Below are positions 17,703-26,612 of a stretch of 64,000 bases of DNA, one piece after another. The DNA is from Listeria ivanovii subsp. londoniensis (lineage in GTDB: Bacteria; Bacillota; Bacilli; Lactobacillales; Listeriaceae). The stretch spans positions 940,001 through 1,004,000 of the forward strand of contig NZ_CP009576.1 of the NCBI RefSeq assembly GCF_000763495.1. The letters are read 5' to 3'. Within the stretch, counting starts at the first letter, position 1. Each line of letters opens with the position of its first letter. The notes below the pieces were generated by a model that saw nothing but the letters and a program-made list of their open reading frames with translations, searched no databases and was not told the DNA's origin. The position numbers and the translations under genes are program-made.

Positions 17703-17748
17703 CAAGTTATTTGCCAGGTTGAAATACGAACATTAGGCAAATAACTTG
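17703..17748. repeat. 13-bp inverted repeat upstream of carbonic anhydrase
   Basis: CAAGTTATTTGCC at 17703-17715 and GGCAAATAACTTG at 17736-17748 are perfect complements around a 20-base loop. No T run follows on the plus strand, so it is either a weak terminator or a regulatory hairpin. Confidence 0.55.
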
Positions 17749-17813
17749 TGGAATAGATCCGCAATCCGCTAAAATAACATTACGCAATTTTTTTTTGAAA
17801 AGGGGAATTGATT

Positions 17814-18515
17814 ATGACAGTGGAAAAAGTGAAGTGGGGCTATGATGAAAAGACCGGTCCAGATATGTGGGGACATATTTGTTCAGACTTTGAAATAGCG
17901 GATACTGGTAGGGCTCAATCACCGGTGAATATCGAACAATCCGATGTAGAGCAAATCAAACCATCGACCATGAAATTTTACTATAAAGAGACCGATTATA
18001 CGATTAAACGAATAGAACAATCCGTGCATGTATTTCCGCATGATAAAGAGCAAGGGCTACGCTATAATGGTGAATATTTTCCACTTGTTTCATTTCATGC
18101 CCATATCCCGGCAGAGCATCTTTTAGACGGGTATATTTATCCAATCGAATGGCATTTTGTACATGAAAAAGCAGATGGAACGACGCTTGTAATGAGTGCT
18201 TGGATGGAAATCGATAATACGACCAATGTGGAATTAAAAGATTTACCGAAGCATTTCCCAGAAGTTTTTGTAGATTTTGAAACAGAACGTGAAATTACGT
18301 TAGATGCCAATGAATTCTTGCCAGAAGAACGTGTTTTTTATACGTATCAAGGTTCACGGACAACACCGCCAACAGTGGAAGGTGTTACGTGGATTGTGTT
18401 GAAAAATGCGAAATCACTGAAACAAGCTGATTTTACAGAATTAGATAAAGCGATTGGCAATACCAGCCGACCAATTCAAGATTTAAACGGTCGCGAAATT
18501 ACTTTTTACAATTAA
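17814..18515 (+). CDS. Alpha-class carbonic anhydrase
   Basis: Zinc enzyme interconverting CO2 and bicarbonate, 233 aa. The zinc ligands are visible as His95 and His97 (SFHAHIPAEH) and His114 (IEWHFVHE), with AQSPVNI near the N-terminus as in the family. ATG 17814 follows AAAAGGGG; a TTG six bases upstream overlaps that spacing. There is no signal peptide, so the protein should be cytoplasmic, unlike many bacterial alpha-class enzymes, which are exported. It appears to match Lmo0811. Confidence 0.88.
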   Translation: MTVEKVKWGYDEKTGPDMWGHICSDFEIADTGRAQSPVNIEQSDVEQIKPSTMKFYYKETDYTIKRIEQSVHVFPHDKEQGLRYNGEYFPLVSFHAHIPAEHLLDGYIYPIEWHFVHEKADGTTLVMSAWMEIDNTTNVELKDLPKHFPEVFVDFETEREITLDANEFLPEERVFYTYQGSRTTPPTVEGVTWIVLKNAKSLKQADFTELDKAIGNTSRPIQDLNGREITFYN

Positions 18516-18525
18516 AAAACTAGAA

Positions 18526-18575
18526 AGCCTCGCTCGAATCTTGTATAGTATAAGCATAGATTTACGAGTGGAGGC
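18526..18575 (+). terminator. Imperfect hairpin between carbonic anhydrase and the HD gene
   Basis: AAGCCTCGCTCG pairs imperfectly with CGAGTGGAGGCTT, followed by ATTTTTATG. It may terminate the upstream transcript. The right arm also contains the GGAGG ribosome site of the next gene, and a TATAGT-like -10 lies in the loop, so transcripts started inside the loop would escape the hairpin. Confidence 0.5.
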
Positions 18576-18583
18576 TTATTTTT

Positions 18584-19126
18584 ATGTATGAAAAAGCGCG
18601 CAAGATGATGATTGAAGCACATAAGGGGCAAGTCCGTAAAATTACTGGTGAGCCTTATTTTTCGCATCCTTTAAATGTGGCACGGATTTTGCGTCGCGCT
18701 GGTTTTTCCGAAGACGTGGTTATCGCAGGTTTGCTTCATGATGCTGTTGAGGATACTTTGATGACAGACCAAGATATTCGGCAAATCTTCGGTGATGTTG
18801 TGGCTGATTTGGTTGCTTCTCATACGGAAAATAAAACTTTATCATGGGAAGAACGCAAAGCTCATACAATTGAACAAGTTCGTACAGGTACTTTGGAAGA
18901 AAAAGCACTTATTGTTGCGGATAAGTTAGATAATCTAAGCTCTGTAAGATATGCTTTAAGCTCTGAAGGGGATTCAGTATGGAATTATTTCAAACGCGGC
19001 TATGATAAGCAAAAATGGTATAATGAAGGCATTAAAAATAATATGGAATATGGGCTAACTCCGTCTGAAATTCCTGCTTTTTTTGAAGAGTATTCTCGTT
19101 TAGTTAAGTGGATTTTTAAGAGGTAA
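18584..19126 (+). CDS. HD-domain phosphohydrolase, small alarmone hydrolase-like
   Basis: A 180-aa single-domain HD protein resembling the hydrolase half of RelA/SpoT and the small alarmone hydrolases (Mesh1-like). Metal-binding signatures are visible: YFSHPLNVARIL, LLHDAVEDT (the HD pair) and VADKLDNL. No synthetase, TGS or ACT domain is present. Removal of the 3'-pyrophosphate from (p)ppGpp would balance RelP at 3186, but the activity is inferred. Confidence 0.8.
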   Translation: MYEKARKMMIEAHKGQVRKITGEPYFSHPLNVARILRRAGFSEDVVIAGLLHDAVEDTLMTDQDIRQIFGDVVADLVASHTENKTLSWEERKAHTIEQVRTGTLEEKALIVADKLDNLSSVRYALSSEGDSVWNYFKRGYDKQKWYNEGIKNNMEYGLTPSEIPAFFEEYSRLVKWIFKR

Positions 19127-19222
19127 ATTTTTCGTTTTAAATAACTGTCAATTTAGGTACTTATAATCAAAAATTAAAGTTTTTAGAAAATGAATTTCCT
19201 TTTCAGCTAAAATAATGTAAAA

Positions 19223-19236
19223 TGAAAGCGTTATAA
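19223..19236 (+). promoter_or_regulatory. Possible CcpA cre site upstream of fructokinase
   Basis: TGAAAGCGTTATAA matches the TGWAANCGNTNWCA catabolite-response consensus except at the penultimate base. It lies about 25 bp before the start codon, where bound CcpA would block transcription. Confidence 0.45.
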
Positions 19237-19261
19237 ACATACGAGAAAGGAAGTTTTTTGG

Positions 19262-20134
19262 ATGGTTTATGGAGCAATTGAAGCAGGCGGAACAAAATTT
19301 GTTGTCGCAATTGGAAAAGAATCTGGGGAAATCATTAAACGCGAAAGCTACCCAACGACAGAACCAGCAGAAACAATGAAAGCAGTTATTCAATTTTTCA
19401 AACAGTATCAAGATGAATTAAAAGCGATTGGAATTGGTTCGTTTGGTCCGATTGATATTCAAAAATCTAGTCCTACATACGGATATATTACGCAAACGCC
19501 AAAACTCGCCTGGAGAAATTATGATATTGTTGGTGCAATCAAAAAAGAATTTAATATCCCGATTGGTTTCACGACAGATGTAAATGCCGCAGCGCTTGGA
19601 GAGGTTAGTCTTGGAGCCGCAGCAGGTTTATCAAGTTGTGTCTATCTAACAATTGGAACAGGAATCGGCGGCGGTGCAGTGGTTTCTGGGAAAATATTAG
19701 AAGGATTTTCTCATCCGGAAATGGGACATATCATGGTTCGCCGTCATAAGTTAGATCGTTTTACTGGTAGTTGCCCAAGTCATAGTGATTGCTTGGAAGG
19801 ACTGGCAGCGGGTGGAGCAATTGAAAAACGTTGGGGTAAAAAAGCAGCCGAACTTTCAGATAATGAAGAAGTTTGGAATTTAGAAGCTCATTATATTGCC
19901 CAAGCCTTAATGAATTATACATTGATATTATCTCCTGAAAGAATTGTTTTAGGTGGAGGCGTGATGAAACAACGTCAACTTTTCCCATTAGTTCGTCAAA
20001 AACTAAAAGCGTTAGTAAATAATTATGTACAGTTGCCCGATTTAGAAACATATATCGTTCCGCCAAACTTGGAGGATGATGCTGGAATTACTGGTTGTGT
20101 CTTACTTGCTGTGGATGCTGAAAAAACAAATTAA
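19262..20134 (+). CDS. ROK-family fructokinase
   Basis: Cytoplasmic sugar kinase, probably fructose to fructose-6-phosphate, 290 aa. Visible features are the ATP-binding GAIEAGGTKFV start, the sugar-binding and ROK signature GTGIGGGAVVSGKILEG, and the zinc-binding region (HMGHIM-like EMGHIMVRRH, CPSHSDCLEGLAAG). GAAAGGAAG precedes the ATG. A strong terminator follows. It appears to match Lmo0813. Confidence 0.92.
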   Translation: MVYGAIEAGGTKFVVAIGKESGEIIKRESYPTTEPAETMKAVIQFFKQYQDELKAIGIGSFGPIDIQKSSPTYGYITQTPKLAWRNYDIVGAIKKEFNIPIGFTTDVNAAALGEVSLGAAAGLSSCVYLTIGTGIGGGAVVSGKILEGFSHPEMGHIMVRRHKLDRFTGSCPSHSDCLEGLAAGGAIEKRWGKKAAELSDNEEVWNLEAHYIAQALMNYTLILSPERIVLGGGVMKQRQLFPLVRQKLKALVNNYVQLPDLETYIVPPNLEDDAGITGCVLLAVDAEKTN

Positions 20135-20176
20135 TCATATACAAGTAATGAGATATAAATCTCAGTAAAAAGAAAA

Positions 20177-20225
20177 ATGGATTTAAGAATTCCTTTTTGA
20201 AAGGAGTGATTAAATCCATTTTTTA
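20177..20225 (+). terminator. Terminator after fructokinase
   Basis: ATGGATTTAA at 20177 and TTAAATCCAT at 20210 form the base of a long stem extended by TTCCTTT/AAAGGAG, followed by TTTTTT. Confidence 0.88.
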
Positions 20226-20397
20226 TACACAGAAAGGATTACTTTTGGTAGAATGGAAATGCCTAAACCCTGGATGGGAAATGGACTTTATTTGTATAAA
20301 ATCTAGAGGCAGAACATCTGGGAGGAAAAAAGCAGTACTATGATATAAATTATGTTACACTATTAAAAGATATGACAAATAATAAAGGATGTATAAA

Positions 20398-21099
20398 ATG
20401 GATATAGCGAATACAAAGTACGAATTAATTGCGAATGATTTACGCAGGAAAATTCAAGAAAAATCATATGAACCAAATGAACAGCTTCCATTCGAAAAAG
20501 ACCTGTGCAAAGCGTATAATGCGAGTAGAATCACTATAAGAAAAGCAATGGACATACTCGTGAATGAAGGCTATATCTATAAAAGACGTGGATCAGGAAG
20601 CTATGTTAAAGATATAGAACCAAAAGAATTCACACATTCAACACTGCTAGAAAATTTTAATGGAAGAGAGATTACAACAGAAGTAATAGATTTTACAGTG
20701 ATTAAATCACCGGATGATATAGCACAAAAATTAAAATTGTCCTCGAGTGAATTTGTATATGATATCTATCGACTAAGAAAGAAGAACGACCAACCTATTG
20801 CGATAGAGCGTAGTTTTATGCCAATTCAGTTAATCCAGGGAATGCGATTGGACGTTTTAGCAGATTCGGTATATACGTTTATGGAAGAAGAACTTAGTCT
20901 AACACCTAAAAGTATTCATCGTAGCATTCGAGCTTCTAGGCCTTCCAAGCTGGAGGAAAAATGGCTTCAGGTAGACTGGAACTATCCACTGCTAGAAATC
21001 GAACAAACAGTATTTTTAGATAATGGTAGGCCATGTGAATACTCACTTACTAAAATAAAAACGGATGAATACGAATTTAAAACAGTGAATATTATTTGA
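20398..21099 (+). CDS. GntR-family regulator with UTRA sensor domain
   Basis: A 233-aa regulator. The winged helix (residues 1-75; AYNASRITIRKAMDILVNEGYIYKRRGSGSYV) is followed by a UTRA ligand-binding domain. ATG 20398 lies 8 bases after AAAGGA; the ATG at 20389 overlaps that ribosome site. The gene precedes a PTS operon on the same strand and is likely its repressor. The candidate operator is ACTTATATTAATAAGT at 21146. The inducer is probably the phosphorylated PTS substrate. Confidence 0.88.
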   Translation: MDIANTKYELIANDLRRKIQEKSYEPNEQLPFEKDLCKAYNASRITIRKAMDILVNEGYIYKRRGSGSYVKDIEPKEFTHSTLLENFNGREITTEVIDFTVIKSPDDIAQKLKLSSSEFVYDIYRLRKKNDQPIAIERSFMPIQLIQGMRLDVLADSVYTFMEEELSLTPKSIHRSIRASRPSKLEEKWLQVDWNYPLLEIEQTVFLDNGRPCEYSLTKIKTDEYEFKTVNII

Positions 21100-21145
21100 G
21101 AAATGAGCTAAACTTCATTTCTTTTTTTTGTTTAAATTTGTTATA

Positions 21146-21212
21146 ACTTATATTAATAAGTATTGACTTATGTTTTTTATTGGTTATACTATTAATTAAG
21201 AAAACGTTTTCT
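21146..21212 (+). promoter_or_regulatory. Promoter, GntR-type operator and cre-like site of the PTS operon
   Basis: The -35 TTGACT (21163-21168) and -10 TATACT (21185-21190) are 16 bp apart. The palindrome ACTTATATTAATAAGT (21146-21161) abuts the -35 and is a likely operator for the GntR protein. The perfect palindrome AGAAAACGTTTTCT (21199-21212) lies at the transcription start and resembles a CcpA cre site. Confidence 0.7.
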
Positions 21213-21238
21213 ATTTAAAAAAGTGAGGAGAAATGAAA

Positions 21239-21547
21239 ATGAAAATTGCATTATTTTGTAGTGGTGGAATGTCAACAAGTCTCGTAGGATCAAAAATGAA
21301 AAAAGCGTATGAAGCGATGGGGAAAACAAACGTAGATGTCGATGCTTATGACTTTGCAATGATTGATGAGGTTGGAAATGAAGTAGATGTAATCATTATT
21401 GCTCCTCAGATTTCGTGGGCATTTGATCAAGTGAAAGCAGCACACCCAGATAAAAAAATAATTTCCTTAACCATGGCGGAATTTGGTGCAATGGATGGTG
21501 TTTCTATTATTAATAGATTAAATGATGAGGGAGTGATTCCAGAATGA
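21239..21547 (+). CDS. PTS EIIB component, lactose/cellobiose family
   Basis: Cytoplasmic phosphoryl-transfer subunit, about 102 aa. The phosphorylated cysteine lies in the N-terminal CSGGMSTS loop. The second ATG (21239) is preferred because GAGGAG is 8 bases upstream, whereas the ATG at 21233 is only 2 bases from it. It overlaps the EIIC gene by four bases. Confidence 0.9.
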   Translation: MKIALFCSGGMSTSLVGSKMKKAYEAMGKTNVDVDAYDFAMIDEVGNEVDVIIIAPQISWAFDQVKAAHPDKKIISLTMAEFGAMDGVSIINRLNDEGVIPE

Positions 21548-22902
21548 AGCCAGGTGGATTTAGTGGATTTCAGGCCTCTTTCACTCGCACTGTAGGAAAA
21601 ATTGCTGGAAATAAATTGCTACTTACGCTTCGTGACACATTTATACTTGTCGCAGCTGTGACAATGATAGCAGGATTTGCTGTCATGATTAGTTCTGTTT
21701 TTCTAGATCCAAATGGTTTGATTTTTGGAGAACAGGGCTTACATATTGGGAAATTAATAAGTGGTTCTTGGAGTGCTTGGGCTAGTTCTGATTTTGCTCA
21801 AACACTTACATATATTCAATCGCTTGTTAATTTATTCTCTCAAGGTGCTTTATCGGTATTTTCTTTACTGATTGTTGTGGTATTTTCCTATACGTTCTCG
21901 AAAAAGTTTTTCCCGAGTAATAAAGAACATATGACATCTGTATTGTATGCAATGGCTTCTTTCTTTATTTGCTTACCATGGAATTACGATTATATGGTGA
22001 ATAATAAAAATGTAGAGATAACAGGAATGCTGAATTCTAACTTTTTAGGAACACCAGGAGTTTTTTCAGCACTTTTGATTAGTGGGATTGCAGTATTTGT
22101 TTATAATAAAGTTTTGCAAAAAAACATCATTATCAAGATGCCGGATTCTGTACCGCCAGCCGTTGCACGTAGTTTTGAATCATTAATTCCGGGGATTATC
22201 ACCTTAGCAGTATTTGTTATTGGTACTGGAATTAGTGTTGGTTTGGCAGGAGTTTCATTGCCTGAATTATTACTGCAAGTTTTACAAAAACCAGCAATGG
22301 CGATTTCTGGAACGGCTGCCTTCGCATTAGTCGTTCAAATTACTTGGCCGCTATTACAATGGTTTGGAATTCACCCAACATCTATTTGGGGACCTGTTTT
22401 TGGTGTTACTTGGAATGTTGCTGATACAGAAAATATTTTAGGTACGGCGAAACATTTATATTCAACAATGTTTATGAATTTTTCTACCATTGCTGCTGGA
22501 ACATTCGCGCTTGCACCAGTTTTAGCTATTTTAATTTTTTCCAAAATTAACGCAGAGAAGAAAGTATCTAAAATAGCTTTGATGCCTGCTGTGTTCAATA
22601 TTAGTGAGCCAATCACGTTTGGTTTGCCGATTGTATTAAACCCAGTAATGTTTGTGCCTTTTGTGCTGGTGCAACCGGTTTGTTTTTATTTAGCTGTTTT
22701 CTTTACCCATATCGGTTTTATAGATGTGATAACTAATAATGTACCTTGGACAGTTCTGCCACTTATTTCAGGATTATTGTTCACTGGGACAATCAATGGT
22801 GCGATAGTTCAATTAATTAATTTAGCCGTTGCGGTTCTTATTTATATTCCATTTATACGTATAGCGAACCAAATGAATCTGAAAAAAATGAAAGGAGTTT
22901 GA
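21544..22902 (+). CDS. PTS EIIC component, lactose/cellobiose family
   Basis: Membrane permease subunit, 452 aa, about ten helices. Family segments include IKMPDSVPPAVARSFESLIPG, WFGIHPTSIWGPVFG and FNISEPITFGLPIVLNP. It is coupled to EIIB by an ATGA overlap and followed 6 bases later by EIIA, so a full EIIB-EIIC-EIIA set is encoded in order. It is only distantly similar to the orphan EIIC at 14024. Confidence 0.9.
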   Translation: MKPGGFSGFQASFTRTVGKIAGNKLLLTLRDTFILVAAVTMIAGFAVMISSVFLDPNGLIFGEQGLHIGKLISGSWSAWASSDFAQTLTYIQSLVNLFSQGALSVFSLLIVVVFSYTFSKKFFPSNKEHMTSVLYAMASFFICLPWNYDYMVNNKNVEITGMLNSNFLGTPGVFSALLISGIAVFVYNKVLQKNIIIKMPDSVPPAVARSFESLIPGIITLAVFVIGTGISVGLAGVSLPELLLQVLQKPAMAISGTAAFALVVQITWPLLQWFGIHPTSIWGPVFGVTWNVADTENILGTAKHLYSTMFMNFSTIAAGTFALAPVLAILIFSKINAEKKVSKIALMPAVFNISEPITFGLPIVLNPVMFVPFVLVQPVCFYLAVFFTHIGFIDVITNNVPWTVLPLISGLLFTGTINGAIVQLINLAVAVLIYIPFIRIANQMNLKKMKGV

Positions 22903-22908
22903 TTTTAA

Positions 22909-23247
22909 ATGAATGAAACGCAATTAGAACAAGCAATGCAACTGATTTTTGTTGCTGGAAATGCTAAGTCGATGGCGATGAATGCAATTTTAGAAGCAGA
23001 AAAAGGGGAATTGGAGCAGTCAATAAAGACTGTAAAAGAAGCAAAACAAACGCTACATGAGGCACATGGGATTCAAACTGGTTGGTTGACTAGTGAAATG
23101 AATGGAACAGAAATAGAAAAATCGATTCTCCTTATTCATTCTCAAGATCATTTTACAACTGCCAACATTATGATTGATATAGCAGAACGGTTTCAAGTAT
23201 TATATAGCAAATTAGAGAAGGTGACGAGTCAAGCCAATGACGAATGA
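22909..23247 (+). CDS. PTS EIIA component, lactose/cellobiose family
   Basis: Helical cytoplasmic subunit, 112 aa, that receives phosphate from HPr. The conserved HSQDHFTT stretch near residue 80 holds the phosphorylatable histidine of the family, and EAHGIQTGWL precedes it. AAAGGAG lies upstream. Its 3' end overlaps the esterase-like gene by 11 bases. Confidence 0.9.
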   Translation: MNETQLEQAMQLIFVAGNAKSMAMNAILEAEKGELEQSIKTVKEAKQTLHEAHGIQTGWLTSEMNGTEIEKSILLIHSQDHFTTANIMIDIAERFQVLYSKLEKVTSQANDE

Positions 23248-24661
23248 TTTTAAGTTAGCGCCAATTTTTTCGGATAAGATGATTTTGCAACGGGATAAAC
23301 CCAGCTTGTTTTTTGGAGAAGCGAGAGTCGGGGCGAAAGTGAAATTATTTTTGCCAAATCTTGCCTTAGAAACAATCGCCAACGAAGCTGGACAATTTCA
23401 AATAGAAGTTCCCCCTTTTTCAGCAAATGAGACTGTATCATGCGAATTTATCTCGGAAGGGGAGCACATAACACTTAAAAATATTTTATTTGGAGATGTC
23501 TACTTAGTTGCTGGACAATCTAACATGGAATTCCAACTGAAAAATGACATAGAAGTAGCTCAAGAAAAAATGGATTGGTCGAAAATCCGTTTTTATAATG
23601 TACCGCAAATGGAATATCCGGGACATGTGCTAAGTATGATGAACTGGGAAAAGGCAAATGAAAATATGTCAGCAGTAGCATATTATTTTGCAGTAAAATT
23701 ATTTATAGAAAATCCAGCAATTCCGATTGGGATTATTGGTTGCTATAAAGGTGGTACATCGGCTTCGTGTTGGGTTTCTGAAGAGGTGCTGGCAGAAAGT
23801 GAGGCGTTAAAACAAACCTATCTTGAGCCATTTGAACGAGCAGTTTTAAATAAAAATGAGGCGGAATTAGAGGCGGAACGAGAAGCTTTCGAAGCAAAAA
23901 GCCAATCATTTGCTCGGAAGAAGGAAGCATTTATTGCTGAACATCCAGAGATGACCTTAATGGAAGTTAAACAAATACTGGGACATTCTCCTTGGCCGCC
24001 ACCAATGACACCAAAAAGTTATGGTAGACCTTCTGGATTATTTCATACGATGCTACAAACCATTATCGGGATGAAGTTTCGAGCAATTATATGGTATCAA
24101 GGAGAGGAAGATGTCCAGTTTGGTGCAGTCTACCAATTACTACTTGAAAAGCTTATTAAACAGTGGCGACAAATCTTCGGGCAGGATGAATTACCATTCT
24201 TTATCGTGCAACTTCCAAGATATGCCAATGCACCAGATGGTAGTTGGCCGATTATTAGAGAAATTCAAGAGCAAGTAGCTAAGGAAACTTTGGGAGCTTA
24301 TTTGATTACAACGATTGATACAGGAGAAGCCTATGATATTCATCCACCTTCCAAACGAGTTATAGGAGAACGAACAGCCTTTACCGTAAATAAGATACTA
24401 AATCAAGCTGTAGAAAGTGTAACACCGAGAATGGGTCGTTTGATTCAATCTACTATAGTAATAGAAAACGCGAAACAATTAACAGTTATTGGCGAGTATC
24501 CTTTTAACTTCCCAGGTGTAGAAATCAAGGGTGCAACACTTATTATAGCTACAGCAAGTGAGCCTGTTTTTCAATACGCCTATGAAAACTTTCCGAGGGG
24601 ATATTTAGTTAATGAATACGGTATCCCGGTTTCCCCGTTCCAAGTAGATTTGCCTAGTTAA
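23237..24661 (+). CDS. Sialate O-acetylesterase-like SGNH hydrolase
   Basis: A 474-aa hydrolase of the SASA (DUF303) group, expected to remove acetyl groups from sugars. Active-site blocks are visible: GQSNMEF with the nucleophilic serine, WYQGEED, and a C-terminal D...HP motif (DTGEAYDIHPPSK). There is no signal peptide, so it acts inside the cell, presumably on an acetylated sugar after PTS import. A charged helical insert sits near residues 195-240. It overlaps the EIIA gene, so it belongs to the operon. The actual substrate is unknown. Confidence 0.82.
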   Translation: MTNDFKLAPIFSDKMILQRDKPSLFFGEARVGAKVKLFLPNLALETIANEAGQFQIEVPPFSANETVSCEFISEGEHITLKNILFGDVYLVAGQSNMEFQLKNDIEVAQEKMDWSKIRFYNVPQMEYPGHVLSMMNWEKANENMSAVAYYFAVKLFIENPAIPIGIIGCYKGGTSASCWVSEEVLAESEALKQTYLEPFERAVLNKNEAELEAEREAFEAKSQSFARKKEAFIAEHPEMTLMEVKQILGHSPWPPPMTPKSYGRPSGLFHTMLQTIIGMKFRAIIWYQGEEDVQFGAVYQLLLEKLIKQWRQIFGQDELPFFIVQLPRYANAPDGSWPIIREIQEQVAKETLGAYLITTIDTGEAYDIHPPSKRVIGERTAFTVNKILNQAVESVTPRMGRLIQSTIVIENAKQLTVIGEYPFNFPGVEIKGATLIIATASEPVFQYAYENFPRGYLVNEYGIPVSPFQVDLPS

Positions 24662-24675
24662 GAAAACAAAGCTGA

Positions 24676-24714
24676 CAAAGAAATCCTATAATCGTAGGGT
24701 TTCTTTGTTATTTT
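24676..24714 (+). terminator. Terminator of the PTS-esterase operon
   Basis: CAAAGAAATCCTA and TAGGGTTTCTTTG form a stem around a 6-base loop, followed by TTATTTT. Confidence 0.8.
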
Positions 24715-24855
24715 AGCATATAAATATTTCGAAAAAGGAGATAACATATATATATATAGTAGGAATCCGCTTCCTTTAATGGTAAAATGTTTCTTGGCAA
24801 AGGAAATAAAATACCGATAAAGCTAAAAATCTTATAATAAAGCAGGAGTGATAGC

Positions 24856-25755
24856 TTGAAACGCTTCAGACAAATAGTGCATCATGTTTTCAAACCACAT
24901 AAGTATATTGTGCTAGCTTGTGTGCTAGTAACACTTTTTTTAATGTTAGAGGTTTTCATTGTTATGCCACAAGAGAAGGGGACATTTGCTTATATCTCTT
25001 ACTTAATCTCTGCGTATTCATTCATCATTATTAGTGTACAGCTTTGGGGATATTTAAAAAAGCATTTTTTACAGATTGCTTCTAAAAATAAGTTTGCTAA
25101 GCGGTACATATTTGATTTGTCTTTCAGGTCACACCTTTCATTATACTTGTCACTTACAATAAATTTTTTTTTCATGACGGTTAACTTAGGTACAGGATGG
25201 TATTCTAAATCTGTATGGTTTATCACACTTGCTTTTTATTATTGCTTTTTGGCTGTCATGCGATTTTTATTACTTCGATATGCAAATAAAAATACATTTG
25301 GAGAAAATATTTTCTTGGAATGGAGATATTATCGATTTTGCGGTATTATGCTGTTACTGATGAATATTGTACTAGTTGGTGTTATTATATTAGTTTTACA
25401 ACAAAATAAAGGTTTTGAATATATTGGTATGCTTATTTATGTAATGGCAATTTATGCTTTTTACTCTGTCATTATCTCGATTATCAATGTGATTAGGTTT
25501 AGAAAACAAGGTAGTCCAGTTCTATCTGCTTCCAAGGTAATTAATCTTGTGGTCGCATTGGTGGCTATATTTGCACTTGAAACAGCTATGCTTTCACAGT
25601 TTGATACAAGGCACGATATTTTGTTCCAACACACGATAATTGCTATAACGGGAATAGCTATTTGGACTATCATATTTGCGGTAGCTATTTTTATGATAGT
25701 ACGCGCTACACTAAAACTAAGGAAATACTTATATTTTCCAAGTGAGAGCAAATAA
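24856..25755 (+). CDS. Polytopic membrane protein, unknown
   Basis: A 299-aa protein with about eight hydrophobic helices and short charged loops. Basic residues at the N-terminus suggest a cytoplasmic start. It starts with TTG, with AGGAG about 9 bases upstream. No family is recognised. Two further membrane-protein genes follow on the same strand (25862 and 26613), so the three may form one envelope-related unit, although gaps of about 106 and 52 bases allow separate promoters. Confidence 0.65.
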   Translation: MKRFRQIVHHVFKPHKYIVLACVLVTLFLMLEVFIVMPQEKGTFAYISYLISAYSFIIISVQLWGYLKKHFLQIASKNKFAKRYIFDLSFRSHLSLYLSLTINFFFMTVNLGTGWYSKSVWFITLAFYYCFLAVMRFLLLRYANKNTFGENIFLEWRYYRFCGIMLLLMNIVLVGVIILVLQQNKGFEYIGMLIYVMAIYAFYSVIISIINVIRFRKQGSPVLSASKVINLVVALVAIFALETAMLSQFDTRHDILFQHTIIAITGIAIWTIIFAVAIFMIVRATLKLRKYLYFPSESK

Positions 25756-25861
25756 GGTAGCTTCATTGATAAAAAACTTATAAGATCAGGGTGATTTGTG
25801 ATTATTTATTATTAATTCAGGGAATAAAAGGAAATAGCATAAATAAAAAGGGGGAGTTAAA

Positions 25862-26560
25862 TTGATAAGAGAAAGAAAAATCGTACTTATTACTAGTATA
25901 TTTTTTATTGCAATTGTTTTTTTAGTTTTACTTTTTGAGCGAGAAATTATTTGGAATATGGTTTCGGGGCACTTTGATTTTTCTGTTTCCAATATAATTA
26001 ATCTTTTAGCGGGGAAAGATTTAGTTACTTTCTTTTTACATCAAATTGTTGCTGCACTGAAGAGTACGGTTATCTTTGTTATCATTGAGTTGTTATTTAT
26101 TATTGCTGTTCCTGTTTTTATCATCGTAATTATGTTTCGTGCAAAAAAGAAAGAAGGCTGGACAAAATCAAGTATTGCGATTACAAGTGGATATAGCCTA
26201 CTGCTCATCTCGCTCATTTCTTTTCTACTTTTATTTAGTGTTCAATCTTTACATACGTACCAAAATATCCATGAAAATGTGGTTACAGCTAAAAAAATTG
26301 TTTTATCTCATAACTCACAAGAAGTGGAAGAGGCCGTTGCTACTATTCTGGATGATCCGCAGAAGTCTATTCAAAAATTCAAAGAAATCTCCAGTAAACT
26401 AGATGAACACACAGGTATTTTCACCTTGCTTTCTGAATGGTTTGATAAAGTTAAAAATTATGAAAACCTACTTATTATTGGAACTGTGATTTCCTTCCTA
26501 TTAATTCTTAGTGCGCATATTACCGAATTATACCGTTTGTGGAAAAAACCGCAAAATTAG
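25862..26560 (+). CDS. Membrane protein with soluble helical domain, unknown
   Basis: A 232-aa protein with four or more hydrophobic helices (near residues 8-25, 60-90, 105-125 and 205-222) and a charged segment of about 80 residues (130-200) rich in Glu, Lys and Ser, probably extracytoplasmic or helical. It starts with TTG after a GGGGGAG ribosome site. No family is recognised. Context is membrane-protein genes on both sides. Confidence 0.6.
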   Translation: MIRERKIVLITSIFFIAIVFLVLLFEREIIWNMVSGHFDFSVSNIINLLAGKDLVTFFLHQIVAALKSTVIFVIIELLFIIAVPVFIIVIMFRAKKKEGWTKSSIAITSGYSLLLISLISFLLLFSVQSLHTYQNIHENVVTAKKIVLSHNSQEVEEAVATILDDPQKSIQKFKEISSKLDEHTGIFTLLSEWFDKVKNYENLLIIGTVISFLLILSAHITELYRLWKKPQN

Positions 26561-26612
26561 GCTAATAGCTATTGATTTCAAAAAAATATAATTTTTCACA
26601 TAAGGAGAATTT

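Noticed and set aside
20253..20306. Short plus-strand frame MEMPKPWMGNGLYLYKI
   Set aside because: Only 17 codons, no ribosome site and no similarity that I recognise; too short to call a gene or a remnant.
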